A DNA stretch of 64,000 nt from Planctomycetota bacterium (GTDB lineage: Bacteria; Planctomycetota; Planctomycetia; Pirellulales; Lacipirellulaceae): positions 186,001-250,000 of the forward strand of contig JAJRSE010000002.1 in assembly GCA_024278955.1 (NCBI GenBank), written 5' to 3'. Shown here piece after piece: positions 25,406 to 34,496 of the stretch. Every line of letters starts with the position of its first letter. The stretch's first letter is position 1. The notes under the pieces were generated by a model. The model ran no database searches, had not been told where the DNA came from, and was given only the letters and a program-made list of their open reading frames with translations. A program made the position numbers and the translations under genes.

Positions 25406-26617
25406 TCAGGTTTTGCTTTCAGTGAAATCTTTGAGGACTTGGACGAGGATGTCGCAGCCGGCGGCCAGCTCTTTGTCGGTGAGGTTCATCGCGGGTAGCA
25501 AGCGGATGACGTTGCCTTGGGTGCAGTTGACGAGCAGGCCGCGGTCCATACATTGCTGGACAACCGGGGTTGCGTCGATGCTTAGCTCGATGCCGATCAT
25601 GAGTCCGCAGATGCGAATTTCAGTGATGGTGGCCAGCTCTTCTAAGGGGGCAAACCGTTTGCGGAAGGCTTCGCCGAGTAGGGTGGCTCGTTCGAGCAGG
25701 CCGTCTTGTTCGATCATTTTGATGGCGGCGATGCCAGCTCGTGCGGCGATAGGATTTCCGCCAAAGGTAGCGGCATGCATTCCAGGCCGCAGGCTGAGGG
25801 CGACTTCTTTGGTCGCGAGCATGGCAGCGCCGGCGATGCCGCCACAGATACTTTTTGCGAGGGTCATAATGTCGGGCTCGACGCCGAAGTGTTGGTGGGC
25901 GAACCACTTGCCAGTTCGTCCGCACCCGGCTTGAACTTCGTCGAAAATGAGGAGCAAGTCGTGGTCGTCGGCCAGTTTGCGAAGGCCCTGGAGGAAGCCC
26001 TCGGGAGGGAGCCGGATGCCGCCTTCGCCTTGGATGGGTTCGACCAGGATGGCTGCGGTTTCGTCGTCGATTTTTGCTTGGACGGCTTCGAGGTCGCCGA
26101 AGGGGGCGTAGCTAAAACCGGGGAGCAGGGGGCCGATGTCTTCGTGGTATTTTGGCTGTGCGGTGGCGGTGACAGCGGCAAAGGTACGGCCATGAAAGCC
26201 GCCGGTGAAGGTGATGATTTTGTAACGTCCGTTGGGCGAGTGAAGCCGGGCCAGTTTGATCGCCGCTTCGTTGGCTTCGGCTCCTGAGTTGCAGAAGAAG
26301 GCTTGCCCGCCGAAGCTTCGCTCGCTGAGCAACTTGGCCCATTGGCCTTGGGCTTCGGTGTGCCAAGTGTTGGGGACGTGAATCAGCTTGGCGACTTGAT
26401 CTTGAACTGCTTCGACAATCGGGGCAGGGCAGTGGCCGAGCAGATTGCAGCCCCAACCGGGGAAGAAGTCGAGGTAGCGATTTCCTTGATCGTCCCAAAC
26501 GTAGGAGCCTTCGCCCCGCTCGAGGGCGAGGGGATATCGCCCGTAATTGGGGATGACATAGTCGTCGAAGAGCTGAGCAGTTTCGGGCGACATTTTTGGG
26601 GCAGTTGTGGTGGACAC
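25406..26617 (-). CDS. argD: Acetylornithine aminotransferase
   Basis: A 403-residue class III PLP aminotransferase that converts N-acetylglutamate semialdehyde to N-acetylornithine, and often acts in lysine synthesis too. Key segments are YLDFFPGWGCNLLGHCP, FFCNSGAEANEAAIKLAR, TFTGGFHGRTFAAVTATAQP, LLIFDEVQAGCGRTGKWF and the PLP-lysine segment DIMTLAKSICGGIAGAAM. The GTG start lies 80 bases after the end of argB. The context in an arginine cluster supports the ArgD assignment over related ornithine or GABA aminotransferases. Confidence 0.94.
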   Translation of the reverse strand: MSTTTAPKMSPETAQLFDDYVIPNYGRYPLALERGEGSYVWDDQGNRYLDFFPGWGCNLLGHCPAPIVEAVQDQVAKLIHVPNTWHTEAQGQWAKLLSERSFGGQAFFCNSGAEANEAAIKLARLHSPNGRYKIITFTGGFHGRTFAAVTATAQPKYHEDIGPLLPGFSYAPFGDLEAVQAKIDDETAAILVEPIQGEGGIRLPPEGFLQGLRKLADDHDLLLIFDEVQAGCGRTGKWFAHQHFGVEPDIMTLAKSICGGIAGAAMLATKEVALSLRPGMHAATFGGNPIAARAGIAAIKMIEQDGLLERATLLGEAFRKRFAPLEELATITEIRICGLMIGIELSIDATPVVQQCMDRGLLVNCTQGNVIRLLPAMNLTDKELAAGCDILVQVLKDFTESKT

Positions 26618-26697
26618 GGGTACGCTCCGGATAGGTTGTTTTGCTAGATCGGGACAGCCATGCGAGAATTGACAGGATTTGGATCAGCGAGGTTCGG

Positions 26698-27657
26698 CTA
26701 ACGGGGTTCGGCGAGGATTTCGGTTCCCACGCCCTGGTTGGTATAGATTTCTAGTAGGAGCGAGTGCCGGAGTCGGCCATCGATGATGTGAATTTTGCTG
26801 ACGCCTTTGCTTAGCGTATCGAGGCAAGCCTCGACTTTGGGGATCATGCCAGCGTCGATGAGTCCATCTTCGATGAGCTGGCGTGACTCGGCGGCGGTGA
26901 GGGTGTGGATAAGGGAGTCAGGGTCGTTTTTGTCTCGACGCACTCCGTTGACATCGCTTAGGAAGATGAGCTTCTCGGCTCCGACTGCTTGGGCGACTGC
27001 CGTAGCAGCGGTGTCGGCGTTGACGTTGAGGCGTTGTCCCGCTTCGGTTTCACACATGGATGGGATGACGGGTACCTGCCCAGCATAGGTGAGGTTGTCG
27101 AGCGTGGCGCGATCGACGCGAGTGACTTCGCCTACTAAGCCGAGGTCAATATCTTTCCCGTGGTTGTCTTTGAGTTTGAGTTGTTTGCCGAAGAGGACGT
27201 TGCTATTGGCGTCCGAAAAATTGAGCGGCATTGCTCGGCCGCCAAACGATTCGATACGAGCGGCCAGTGCCTCGTTGACTTAACCGGCAAGAATGCGTTC
27301 GACAATTGCGAGCGTGGGCTCGTCGGTGTAGCGCCGTCCGTGGATGAATCGGGGTTCGATTTTGGCTTCGGCACATGCGCGGCTGATGGCAGCGCCGCCG
27401 CCGTGGACCACGATCGGCCTCATGCCGACCGATTCCATGAAGACGATATCGACCAGCAGGTGGCCAAGAGCCTCGGGGTCTTCCATGACGCTGCCGCCGA
27501 GTTTGATGACGGTGATTTTATCGCGGAACTGGCGAATCCATCCCATGGCTTCGATCAGCACATCAGCCTTTTGGATCGCGTCTTGCAAGACGGGGTTCCT
27601 TTGTTGTGAGAGGCCCCGGCAGGGGGCAGGTAGTTTTTCGAGAGTGGAAACGCTCAA
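26698..27657 (-). pseudogene. argB: Acetylglutamate kinase with one in-frame TAA codon
   Basis: From a TTG start at 27657 the frame encodes [35 protein letters not shown] and [13 protein letters not shown]. It hits TAA at 27280-27282 and continues in frame as [19 protein letters not shown] to ARGB-type [39 protein letters not shown] and a normal end at 26698. The whole is 319 codons, a standard ArgB, which phosphorylates N-acetylglutamate. The stop most simply derives from GAA (Glu in ILAGEVN). If translation stops there, the 125-residue product lacks the ATP-binding half. Next in the cluster are argD and argF. Confidence 0.9.
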
Positions 27658-27862
27658 TGTCGGTCCCCCAAGAATAAAAATAATAGAACCAGGGGAGTTT
27701 TAGCGAATTTCGCATTTTAGCGCCTTGGGGCGACGGGCGAAAGATGTAATGGGGGGCGAAAGTGAGGCGAATTGTGGGCTACCCCCCGGGGGCTACTTGG
27801 GGTCGGGTTTTGTGGGGTGCGGGCCCTGGCGAGGTACCTGTGTTCATGGCAAGATACCCGGA

Positions 27863-28615
27863 ATGATGAGCCCAACGACTTCTGCATTGGCGATTGTGCT
27901 TGCTGCTGGCAAGGGAACACGCATGGAATCGGACCTTCCTAAGGTCCTCGTCCCGGTTTGTGGGCGGCCGATGCTACGCTATGTACTCGACTCGCTGCAA
28001 GCGGCCGGAATCAACCAGACCGTGGTTGTGGTTGGGTATCGGGCGGAGTTGGTTCGGGAGGAATTGGCCGATCGGTCGGACGTTGAATTTGCGGAACAGC
28101 TTGAGCAGTTGGGGACGGGTCATGCGGTGATGATGTGTCGAGAGCAGTTGAAGGAGCACCAGGGACCCGTATTTGTCGTGGCCGGCGATTCGCCGATGTT
28201 GCAGGCGAGCTCGGTTCGCAAATTGCTAGAGATCGCTCATCGCGAGGGCACAGCTTGCCTAATCGGAACGGTCGATAAGCAAAACCCGACCGGTTATGGC
28301 CGAGTGGTTCGCGACCGCCAAGGCGACTTTCAGGAGATTGTTGAGGAGAAAGACGCGACTGACGAGCAGCGGGCAATCCGGGAAGTGAATGTGAGCACCT
28401 ATGTCTTCGATTCCGAGCAGTTGCTGGCGGCTCTTGACCAATTAACCGATAAGAATGCTCAGAAAGAGTATTACATCACCGATTGCCCTGCTTTGCTGCA
28501 AGCGGCGGGTAAGAAGGTAAGTGCCCATAACGTACTTCAGCCTTGCGAGTCGATGAGTATCAACAATATGGAAGAGTTGCGTGCTGTGGAAAAGGAGATG
28601 GAAGCTGGGCGCTAG
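27863..28615 (+). CDS. GlmU-like UDP-N-acetylglucosamine pyrophosphorylase, single domain
   Basis: A 250-residue sugar-nucleotide transferase. The signature LAIVLAAGKGTRMESDLPKV begins at about residue 9. QLGTGHAVMMCREQL, VFVVAGDSPML and YYITDCPALLQAAGKKVSAH follow the GlmU N-terminal domain. The left-handed beta-helix acetyltransferase domain of full GlmU (about 200 more residues) is absent, so this protein would only make UDP-GlcNAc from GlcNAc-1-P, with the acetylation done elsewhere. The frame is open to 27725, but ATG at 27863 (MMSPTTSAL) begins at the domain. prs follows 85 bases downstream. Confidence 0.82.
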   Translation: MMSPTTSALAIVLAAGKGTRMESDLPKVLVPVCGRPMLRYVLDSLQAAGINQTVVVVGYRAELVREELADRSDVEFAEQLEQLGTGHAVMMCREQLKEHQGPVFVVAGDSPMLQASSVRKLLEIAHREGTACLIGTVDKQNPTGYGRVVRDRQGDFQEIVEEKDATDEQRAIREVNVSTYVFDSEQLLAALDQLTDKNAQKEYYITDCPALLQAAGKKVSAHNVLQPCESMSINNMEELRAVEKEMEAGR

Positions 28616-28700
28616 TTGTTAGACGCTGGGTGCTAGTTTTTGGGATTTTCTGCGAACTAGCGTCTTGCGCCTCCTAACTTGCGCCTATCCAAGGATTGCT

Positions 28701-29645
28701 ATGAGTGATTTGAAGCTGTTTAGCGGTAATGCCAATCCGGCTCTTAGCCAGAAAATTGCGGATTACCTGGGGGTCTCGCTTGGCGAGATTTCGTTGGGAG
28801 CTTTTCCCGATGGCGAGACGTCTTGCAAAATCGACGAAGACATTCGCGGGCGAGATGTCTATCTGATTCAGCCGACTTGCCCGCCAGCAAACGAGCATTT
28901 GATGCAACTGCTCGTGATGATCGACAACTGCAAGCGGGCTAGCGCCGAGCGGGTGACGACCGTGATTCCGTACTTTGGCTATGCTCGTCAAGACCGCAAA
29001 GACGAAGGCCGGGTGCCGATTACGGCAAAGCTCGTGGCAAATTTGATTGCCCGTGCGGGTGCCGACCGGGTGCTGACGATGGACCTTCATGCGGCCCAGA
29101 TTCAAGGGTTTTTTGACGTACCGGTCGACCATTTGTATGCGGCACCCGTGTTAAACGAGCATTTTTTGGCCAAAAACATTCCGAGTGCCGATTTGGTGAT
29201 TGCGAGCCCCGACGAGGGGAGTATCAAGCGGGCACTTGGGCATGTGAAGCGTTTAGGCGGCGAATTGGCAATTATCGACAAACGGCGGACGAGTGCCGAA
29301 GAGACAGTGCAGGCCAATATTATTGGCGACTCGGTGGATGGAAAGATCGTGCTGATGTTTGACGACATGATCAGCACGGCAGGGTCGATTTGTGGGGCTG
29401 CGAAGGTGCTACGAGAGCATGGGGCGCGAGAAATCCACGTGGCGGCGACCCATGCGGTATTGTGTGGCCCCGCGGTAGAGCGGCTCGAGGCGGCTAATTT
29501 GTCGAGTCTCGTCTGCACCGACTCGATTCCCTTGCGGGAAGACCAAATTCTTCCCCAGAGCGAGGTTTTGACGGTTGCGCCGCTTCTGGGCGAGGCCATC
29601 AAGCGAATCCATCGAAACGAATCGGTAAGCCGGCTGTTTGGCTAG
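28701..29645 (+). CDS. prs: Ribose-phosphate pyrophosphokinase
   Basis: A 314-residue class I PRPP synthase, which makes PRPP for nucleotide, His and Trp synthesis. The family order is complete: MSDLKLFSGNANPALSQKIA, FPDGETSCKIDEDIRGRDVY, RVTTVIPYFGYARQDRKDEG, DRVLTMDLHAAQIQGFFDVP and the PRPP loop KIVLMFDDMISTAGSICGAA. An ATG upstream at 28665 is in frame, but ATG at 28701, preceded by AAGGA, matches the family start. Between it and the previous gene lie imperfect repeats of GACGCTGGGTGCTAG type. Confidence 0.96.
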   Translation: MSDLKLFSGNANPALSQKIADYLGVSLGEISLGAFPDGETSCKIDEDIRGRDVYLIQPTCPPANEHLMQLLVMIDNCKRASAERVTTVIPYFGYARQDRKDEGRVPITAKLVANLIARAGADRVLTMDLHAAQIQGFFDVPVDHLYAAPVLNEHFLAKNIPSADLVIASPDEGSIKRALGHVKRLGGELAIIDKRRTSAEETVQANIIGDSVDGKIVLMFDDMISTAGSICGAAKVLREHGAREIHVAATHAVLCGPAVERLEAANLSSLVCTDSIPLREDQILPQSEVLTVAPLLGEAIKRIHRNESVSRLFG

Positions 29646-29817
29646 GAATGTTGTTTGGTGGAAGAATTTTGGAAAATCTTGACCAAGCTGGCGAGTTCTT
29701 GTATTCCTGGGGTTGAATTCCAGGGAGAATCGGGGAGAATCAGTAGTTTGCCATTTTCCGTAGGATTAAAGCTACTACCCGGCTAGGGTGGCGAGCCGAA
29801 GGTCGAGGATTAGATAG

Positions 29818-30453
29818 ATGTCGGAAGTACTTGAAGTTGCTGCTCGTACAGAGCACGGGAAATTGAGAAATCGTCGCTTGCGAGATAGCGGCAAGCTGCC
29901 TGCTGTTCTGTATGGCCATGGTGGCGAATCGGTAAGCTTGTCGGTCTGTTCCGATCAGCTGAACGCTTCGTTGCGCCACGGGGCGAAGGTCGTGGATCTT
30001 CAGGGGGCTGCCCAAGGGCAAGCTTTGTTGCAGGAGATTCAGTGGGATACCTTCCACCAGTATATTTTGCATGTAGATTTGCTGCGTGTTGATGAGAAGG
30101 ATCGCGTGAAAATCGAGGTCGATATCGTGCTTCGTGGCGACGCAGCGGGAACTCACGAAGGTGGGGTCGTCGAACAGATGGTTCGTAAAATCGAGATTGA
30201 AACCTCGCCAGGGAGTATCCCTGAGAATCTCGTGGCAAAAGTCAATGAGCTTCATGTGGGCGATTCGCTCAAGGCATCGCAGCTCGAAGGCTTGCCTGCG
30301 GGAGCAACCTACGTCAAGGACGACGAGATGGTAATTGTCCATTGCATCAAACCGACAACGTCGGATTCTTCGGACGAAGAGGAAGCGGCCGAAGGCGGAA
30401 GTAGCGAGCCTGAGGTAATTGGTCAAAAGACCGAAGAGAAGGAAACCAAGTAG
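29818..30453 (+). CDS. rplY: Large ribosomal subunit protein bL25 (Ctc form)
   Basis: A 211-residue bL25 with the two-domain Ctc/TL5 layout. The N-terminal 5S-rRNA-binding barrel includes EHGKLRNRRLRDSGKLPAVL and HQYILHVDLLRVDEKDRV. The C-terminal beta domain runs from EVDIVLRGDAAGTHEGGVVE through DSLKASQLEGLPAGATYV. A charged tail of Glu, Ser and Lys about 35 residues long closes it. An SD-like GAGG lies about 8 bases before the ATG. pth follows 95 bases downstream, a pairing seen in many bacteria. Confidence 0.93.
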   Translation: MSEVLEVAARTEHGKLRNRRLRDSGKLPAVLYGHGGESVSLSVCSDQLNASLRHGAKVVDLQGAAQGQALLQEIQWDTFHQYILHVDLLRVDEKDRVKIEVDIVLRGDAAGTHEGGVVEQMVRKIEIETSPGSIPENLVAKVNELHVGDSLKASQLEGLPAGATYVKDDEMVIVHCIKPTTSDSSDEEEAAEGGSSEPEVIGQKTEEKETK

Positions 30454-30548
30454 AATCGCCTCGAACCGAGGTGTTGAGATGTTGTTTGCGTAGAGGAATT
30501 GACGAGTGAGGGATTTGCGACAGAGAAATCGATGAGGCTGGGGAATCG

Positions 30549-31124
30549 ATGAAACTGGTGGTTGGTTTAGGAAACCCCGGAAAGAAGTACGAATCAACTC
30601 GGCATAACATCGGTTTCGACGTGATCCGCAGGTTGGCCGAGCGTCATGGAGCGGGGCCTGCGAGGAGCAAATTCGACGGTTTATTGCAGGAATGCCCGAT
30701 CCAAGGCGAGCGGACGTTGCTGCTGATGCCGTTGACGTTCATGAACCTTAGCGGGAGAAGCGTTCGTCAGGTGGTCGACTTTTACAAGTTGGACCTCGAC
30801 GGGTTGTTGTTGGTATGCGACGATTTTAACATAGATTTAGGTGCGTTAAGGATGCGGTCCAGCGGATCGGCAGGCGGGCAAAAAGGGTTGGCAGATACCA
30901 TCCAGCAGCTTGCGTCGGACGCGTTCCCGCGGTTGCGAGTTGGCATTGGCCCGGTGCCGGAGCGTTGGAACGCTGCGGATTTTGTACTTGGCAAGCTTGC
31001 CGGAGAAGACGAGAAATTGGCGAAGCTGCAGGTCGAACGGGCCTCGGACGCAGTCGAAACTTGGATTGGCGAGGGCGTCGATCGAGCGATGAATCGATAC
31101 AACGGAAGCCAGCAAGCGAATTAG
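30549..31124 (+). CDS. pth: Peptidyl-tRNA hydrolase
   Basis: A 191-residue Pth, which frees tRNA from stalled peptidyl-tRNA. Catalytic and binding motifs are present: LVVGLGNPGKKYESTRHNIG (with the catalytic His), LLLMPLTFMNLSGRSVRQVV (with Asn), LLVCDDFNIDLGALRMRSSG and SAGGQKGLADTIQQLASDAF. The length is standard. It lies between rplY and rpsF on the plus strand, consistent with a translation-related transcription unit. Confidence 0.95.
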   Translation: MKLVVGLGNPGKKYESTRHNIGFDVIRRLAERHGAGPARSKFDGLLQECPIQGERTLLLMPLTFMNLSGRSVRQVVDFYKLDLDGLLLVCDDFNIDLGALRMRSSGSAGGQKGLADTIQQLASDAFPRLRVGIGPVPERWNAADFVLGKLAGEDEKLAKLQVERASDAVETWIGEGVDRAMNRYNGSQQAN

Positions 31125-31200
31125 CGAGCGGCGAAAAACTGAAAATCGGACGGTAGTAGCTGTCCCCCATATTTGAGAACATTTTTTTGGAGGTAAGGTT

Positions 31201-31653
31201 TTGGCAGACAACACCCCAGGCACGAAGAAGATAGCCTACGAAGGCATGTTTATCTTCGATGCCAATCGTTTGGCCCGCGATCCGCAAGGCTTGCCGGGCG
31301 AGGTTGCCAAGATGATTGAAGAGGCAGGTGGAGATCTCGAAGTGAGCCGTTTGTGGGAGGAGCGTCGTCTGGCCTATCCCATCAAGGGCCAGCGCAAGGG
31401 CGCCTACTGGATTACGTATTTCCATCTTCCCCCCGAGCAGGTGGCTTCGCTTACGAAGCAGTTCGAGATCAAGGACGGGATTCTTCGGCAGCTATTTGTG
31501 CGATTGCCTGAGAGCTTGGTCCAGCCGATTATCGAACATGCAAAGGGAACGACGGTCGTCGAAGAACCTGAGGCAACTGAAGCTGAGGCAACTAAAGCGG
31601 CAGAGGATGAAAAGCCAGCAGAGCCAGCCAAAGAGGAAGCGACTGCTAGCTAG
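31201..31653 (+). CDS. rpsF: Small ribosomal subunit protein bS6
   Basis: A 150-residue bS6. The core is YEGMFIFDANRLARDPQGLP, GDLEVSRLWEERRLAYPIKG and GAYWITYFHLPPEQVASLTK, with a C-terminal acidic, Ala-rich tail of about 40 residues beyond the S6 fold. The start is TTG at 31201, supported by a strong TGGAGGTAAGG sequence about 7 bases upstream and the lack of another start before the conserved fold. The usual partner rpsR (bS18) does not follow; ssb does. Confidence 0.93.
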   Translation: MADNTPGTKKIAYEGMFIFDANRLARDPQGLPGEVAKMIEEAGGDLEVSRLWEERRLAYPIKGQRKGAYWITYFHLPPEQVASLTKQFEIKDGILRQLFVRLPESLVQPIIEHAKGTTVVEEPEATEAEATKAAEDEKPAEPAKEEATAS

Positions 31654-31800
31654 TTAAGTGTTGCTATTGAGCGGTTCTTAAGATGGTTTGTAATTTTTCG
31701 TCGCGATTTGCTAGATTGATATCAGAGATAGGCGTTCGGTAGGAGAGCAGCGGCTTTAGTCGATTGTATCCAGGACGATTGCGTCAAGGGAGAAAAGGGA

Positions 31801-32277
31801 ATGGCTAGTTTCAATCGTGTTGTGCTTCTGGGCAACCTTACCCGAGATCCCGAATTGCGTTACATCCCGAGCGGGATGGCCGTTTCGGATATTGGGTTGG
31901 CGATCAACGATCGGGTCAAGCGAAATAACGAATGGGTCGAGGAAACGACCTTTGTCGACGTTACGCTCTGGGGTCGAACTGCGGAAGTCGCGAACGAGTA
32001 TTTGAGCAAAGGCTCTTCGGTACTAATCGAGGGGCGACTCAAGCTTGAAAGCTGGGAAAAAGACGGCCAAAAGCGATCGAAGCTCAAGGTCGTTGGCGAA
32101 AAAATGCAAATGGTTGGTGCTAAGGGAGGCGGCGGTCAACGCAGCGGCGGTGGTGGCGGCGGTTCCTACCAACAACAACAGCAGCAGCAGCAGCAGCAGC
32201 AGCCTGAATACACCGAATCGGCGCCTAGTCAACCGCCGGCCCCCACGATGCCCCCTAGTGACGAGATCCCTTTTTAA
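31801..32277 (+). CDS. ssb: Single-stranded DNA-binding protein
   Basis: A 158-residue SSB that coats ssDNA in replication and repair. The OB fold starts [20 protein letters not shown] and includes [19 protein letters not shown] and [18 protein letters not shown]. The linker is Gly-rich followed by an 11-residue polyglutamine run encoded by CAA/CAG triplets. The acidic tip PPSDEIPF, for partner binding, is intact. AAGGGAGAAAAGGGA precedes the ATG. The rpsF-ssb-rplI order is common, with rpsR missing here. Confidence 0.95.
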   Translation: MASFNRVVLLGNLTRDPELRYIPSGMAVSDIGLAINDRVKRNNEWVEETTFVDVTLWGRTAEVANEYLSKGSSVLIEGRLKLESWEKDGQKRSKLKVVGEKMQMVGAKGGGGQRSGGGGGGSYQQQQQQQQQQQPEYTESAPSQPPAPTMPPSDEIPF

Positions 32278-32438
32278 GTTATCTACGGGCTTTTCCTGGC
32301 AGGTAATCTCCTGAGCAGGCAATCGCGGACAAGCAAGTAACACCGACTCAACCGACCAATGCGGTACGATCGAGGCCAATAGCCACGACGGTTACCGCCT
32401 GAAAAATCCATTACTCATAAAAACATTTGGTTTGTGCT

Positions 32439-32978
32439 ATGAAAACAAAAGCTCAAAAGAAGATTAAGCGTACTGCGAGTCGTGTCAAAAGATTGCCCCG
32501 AGGGCCGCAGGGGGGGATCGAACTGCTTCTGATCCATTCGGTCGAAGACCTTGGTGCTCAGGGCGATGTGGTCGAAGTCCGTCCTGGCCATGCTTACAAT
32601 TATCTCCTGCCGCAAGGCTTGGCAACGATTGCCTCGGATCATCATAAAAGGATGGTTGAAAAACATCGCTCGAAGCTTCAGGCACTTGAGAAAGCCCATG
32701 AGGCCACACTCCGGAAGCACGCTGTCGAGATTGCAAAGCAGAGCATCACGATCGAAGCAAACGCAACCGAGGACGGCCATCTCTACGGTAGCGTGGGTGC
32801 TGTCGAAATTGTGGAGGCTCTCAAGAAGAACAATATCATTCTGAAGACCGACCAGATTCGTTTGGAAGGGGTTCTGAAAGAGCTTGGTCTCTACACAGTA
32901 AAGTTCCGTCTTTCGAGTCATGTCGAAGGCGAGCTCAAGGTTTGGGTTGTGCCGATGGTAGGTGTCGATCAGTCGTAG
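32439..32978 (+). CDS. rplI: Large ribosomal subunit protein bL9 with N-terminal extension
   Basis: A 179-residue bL9. The core begins at about residue 30 with IELLLIHSVEDLGAQGDVVE and VRPGHAYNYLLPQGLATIA, followed by the long connecting helix and the C-terminal rRNA-binding domain (DGHLYGSVGAVEIVEALKKN, GVLKELGLYTVKFRLSSHVE). bL9 normally starts at the first strand, so the basic leader (MKTKAQKKIKRTASRVKRLP) of about 30 residues is extra. ATG at 32439 is preferred to an upstream TTG. dnaB follows 66 bases downstream. Confidence 0.93.
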   Translation: MKTKAQKKIKRTASRVKRLPRGPQGGIELLLIHSVEDLGAQGDVVEVRPGHAYNYLLPQGLATIASDHHKRMVEKHRSKLQALEKAHEATLRKHAVEIAKQSITIEANATEDGHLYGSVGAVEIVEALKKNNIILKTDQIRLEGVLKELGLYTVKFRLSSHVEGELKVWVVPMVGVDQS

Positions 32979-33044
32979 CAGGGGTGCTGCGGAAGATTGC
33001 CTAGTTAATCGCAGACGCGGTGTTCGAGAGGGAGCGATTGTCAC

Positions 33045-34451
33045 GTGGCTACGGTTGAAGGGAATCAAGCTTCAGGGTCGGTTTTCGAGCGGCAACTGCC
33101 GCGTAGCCTAGATGCTGAAAAAGCGGTTTTGGGTAGCATCCTCTTGCTACCGCAAGTGTTTGATGAAGTGGCGCTGATCATTCGCCCAGCCGATTTTTAC
33201 GACGATGCCAACCGCATTCTCTTTGAGCATCTTTTGCAGATGCACGATGGTGGGCAGCAAATCGACCTGATGCTGTTGGTCGAGCGGTTGCGCTCGGCAG
33301 ATCAATTCGAGAAAATCGGCGGAGCGGCGTACCTGGCCGAAGTCGGTCGCCAAGTACCGACAGCCGCCCATGCCGAACACTATGCACGAATTGTTGGCGA
33401 CAAATCGGTGTTGCGTTCGCTGATTCATGTCGGAACCGACATCGTTCACAATGCTTACGATCCGACCGCCGAGACGCGGCAGATGCTGAGCAAGGCAGAA
33501 GAAAGCGTCTTTGGGATTCTCGAATCGCGTGGCACGGGCGACCTTGCGGCGATCAGCGAAGTGTTGGCCAAGTCGCTCGATCGAATTGATGCGAGGATGG
33601 ATCAGCAGCACGCCTTCGGTGGGTTGGAAACTGGTTTCGACGATTTCGATCAGATGACCGGCGGCTTGCAGAACTCCGAGTTGGTGATTCTTGCGGCTCG
33701 CCCCAGTATGGGAAAGACCGCTCTGGCGATGAATATTGCTGAGCATGTTGTGCTCCGAGGAGGAGTTCCAGTTCTGTTTGTGAGCCTCGAAATGGCGGCT
33801 CTGGAATTGGCCGATCGCCTGCTATGCTCGGTCGCCGAGGTGAACGGCCACCGGCTGCGGAACGGCTCGATCACACAGGATGAACGTCGTAAATTGGTAC
33901 AGACGGCAGCCGAAATTAGCCAGGCCCCGCTTTATATCGACGACTCTCCTAGTCGGACAATGACCGAAATTGCTGCCAATGCCCGACGGCTAAAACGACG
34001 CGAGAATCTTGGGTTAATCGTGATTGATTATCTCCAGTTGATCGACCCAGACGATCCGAGAGACCCGCGGCAGGAGCAAGTCGCTAAGATTGCGCGTCGC
34101 TTGAAGGGTTTGGCCCGCGAGCTTGAAGTGCCTGTGCTTTGTTTGGCACAGCTCAACCGCCAGGTCGAATCGACCAAAGACAACAAGCCGCAGCTGAGTC
34201 ACCTTCGCGAGTCGGGGGCGATCGAGCAAGATGCCGATGTGGTGATGTTTGTTCACCGCGATGAATACTACATGAGTAGCGAAGAAGAGCGAGAAGAAGT
34301 GCGAGGAGAAGCCGATTTGCTGATCCGCAAACAGCGTAATGGCCCGACGGGCGAGATCAAACTAGCGTGGATTCACGATTTCACCCGCTTCCGCAATTTT
34401 TCTCAAAAGCCCTACGCGGAGTTTGAGGCTTACAGCACGGCGGAATTTTAG
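33045..34451 (+). CDS. dnaB: Replicative DNA helicase DnaB
   Basis: A 468-residue hexameric helicase. The N-terminal primase-interacting domain (RSLDAEKAVLGSILLLPQVF) leads into the RecA-type motor. The Walker A loop is ARPSMGKTALAMN at about residues 216-228, followed by VLFVSLEMAALELADRLLCS, the Walker B-type LIVIDYLQLI and LSHLRESGAIEQDADVVMFV. The length is normal and no intein is seen. The GTG start follows GGGAGCGATTGTCAC. It closes the rpsF-ssb-rplI-dnaB cluster, after which repeat copy B follows. Confidence 0.96.
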   Translation: MATVEGNQASGSVFERQLPRSLDAEKAVLGSILLLPQVFDEVALIIRPADFYDDANRILFEHLLQMHDGGQQIDLMLLVERLRSADQFEKIGGAAYLAEVGRQVPTAAHAEHYARIVGDKSVLRSLIHVGTDIVHNAYDPTAETRQMLSKAEESVFGILESRGTGDLAAISEVLAKSLDRIDARMDQQHAFGGLETGFDDFDQMTGGLQNSELVILAARPSMGKTALAMNIAEHVVLRGGVPVLFVSLEMAALELADRLLCSVAEVNGHRLRNGSITQDERRKLVQTAAEISQAPLYIDDSPSRTMTEIAANARRLKRRENLGLIVIDYLQLIDPDDPRDPRQEQVAKIARRLKGLARELEVPVLCLAQLNRQVESTKDNKPQLSHLRESGAIEQDADVVMFVHRDEYYMSSEEEREEVRGEADLLIRKQRNGPTGEIKLAWIHDFTRFRNFSQKPYAEFEAYSTAEF

Positions 34452-34496
34452 GCTTTGTCATGGCCAAAAATTTGGGTAGCCGAAAATTGAATGTTG

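Noticed and set aside
22263-27282. Reassignment of TAA to a sense codon, to explain serS and argB
   Set aside because: TAA serves as the normal stop in other intact genes here, such as moeA and the gene at 4216, and no run-on proteins result, so reassignment is unlikely.
29740-30597. 285-codon minus-strand open frame over rplY
   Set aside because: The plus strand encodes bL25 with clear motifs; the antisense frame has no family resemblance.
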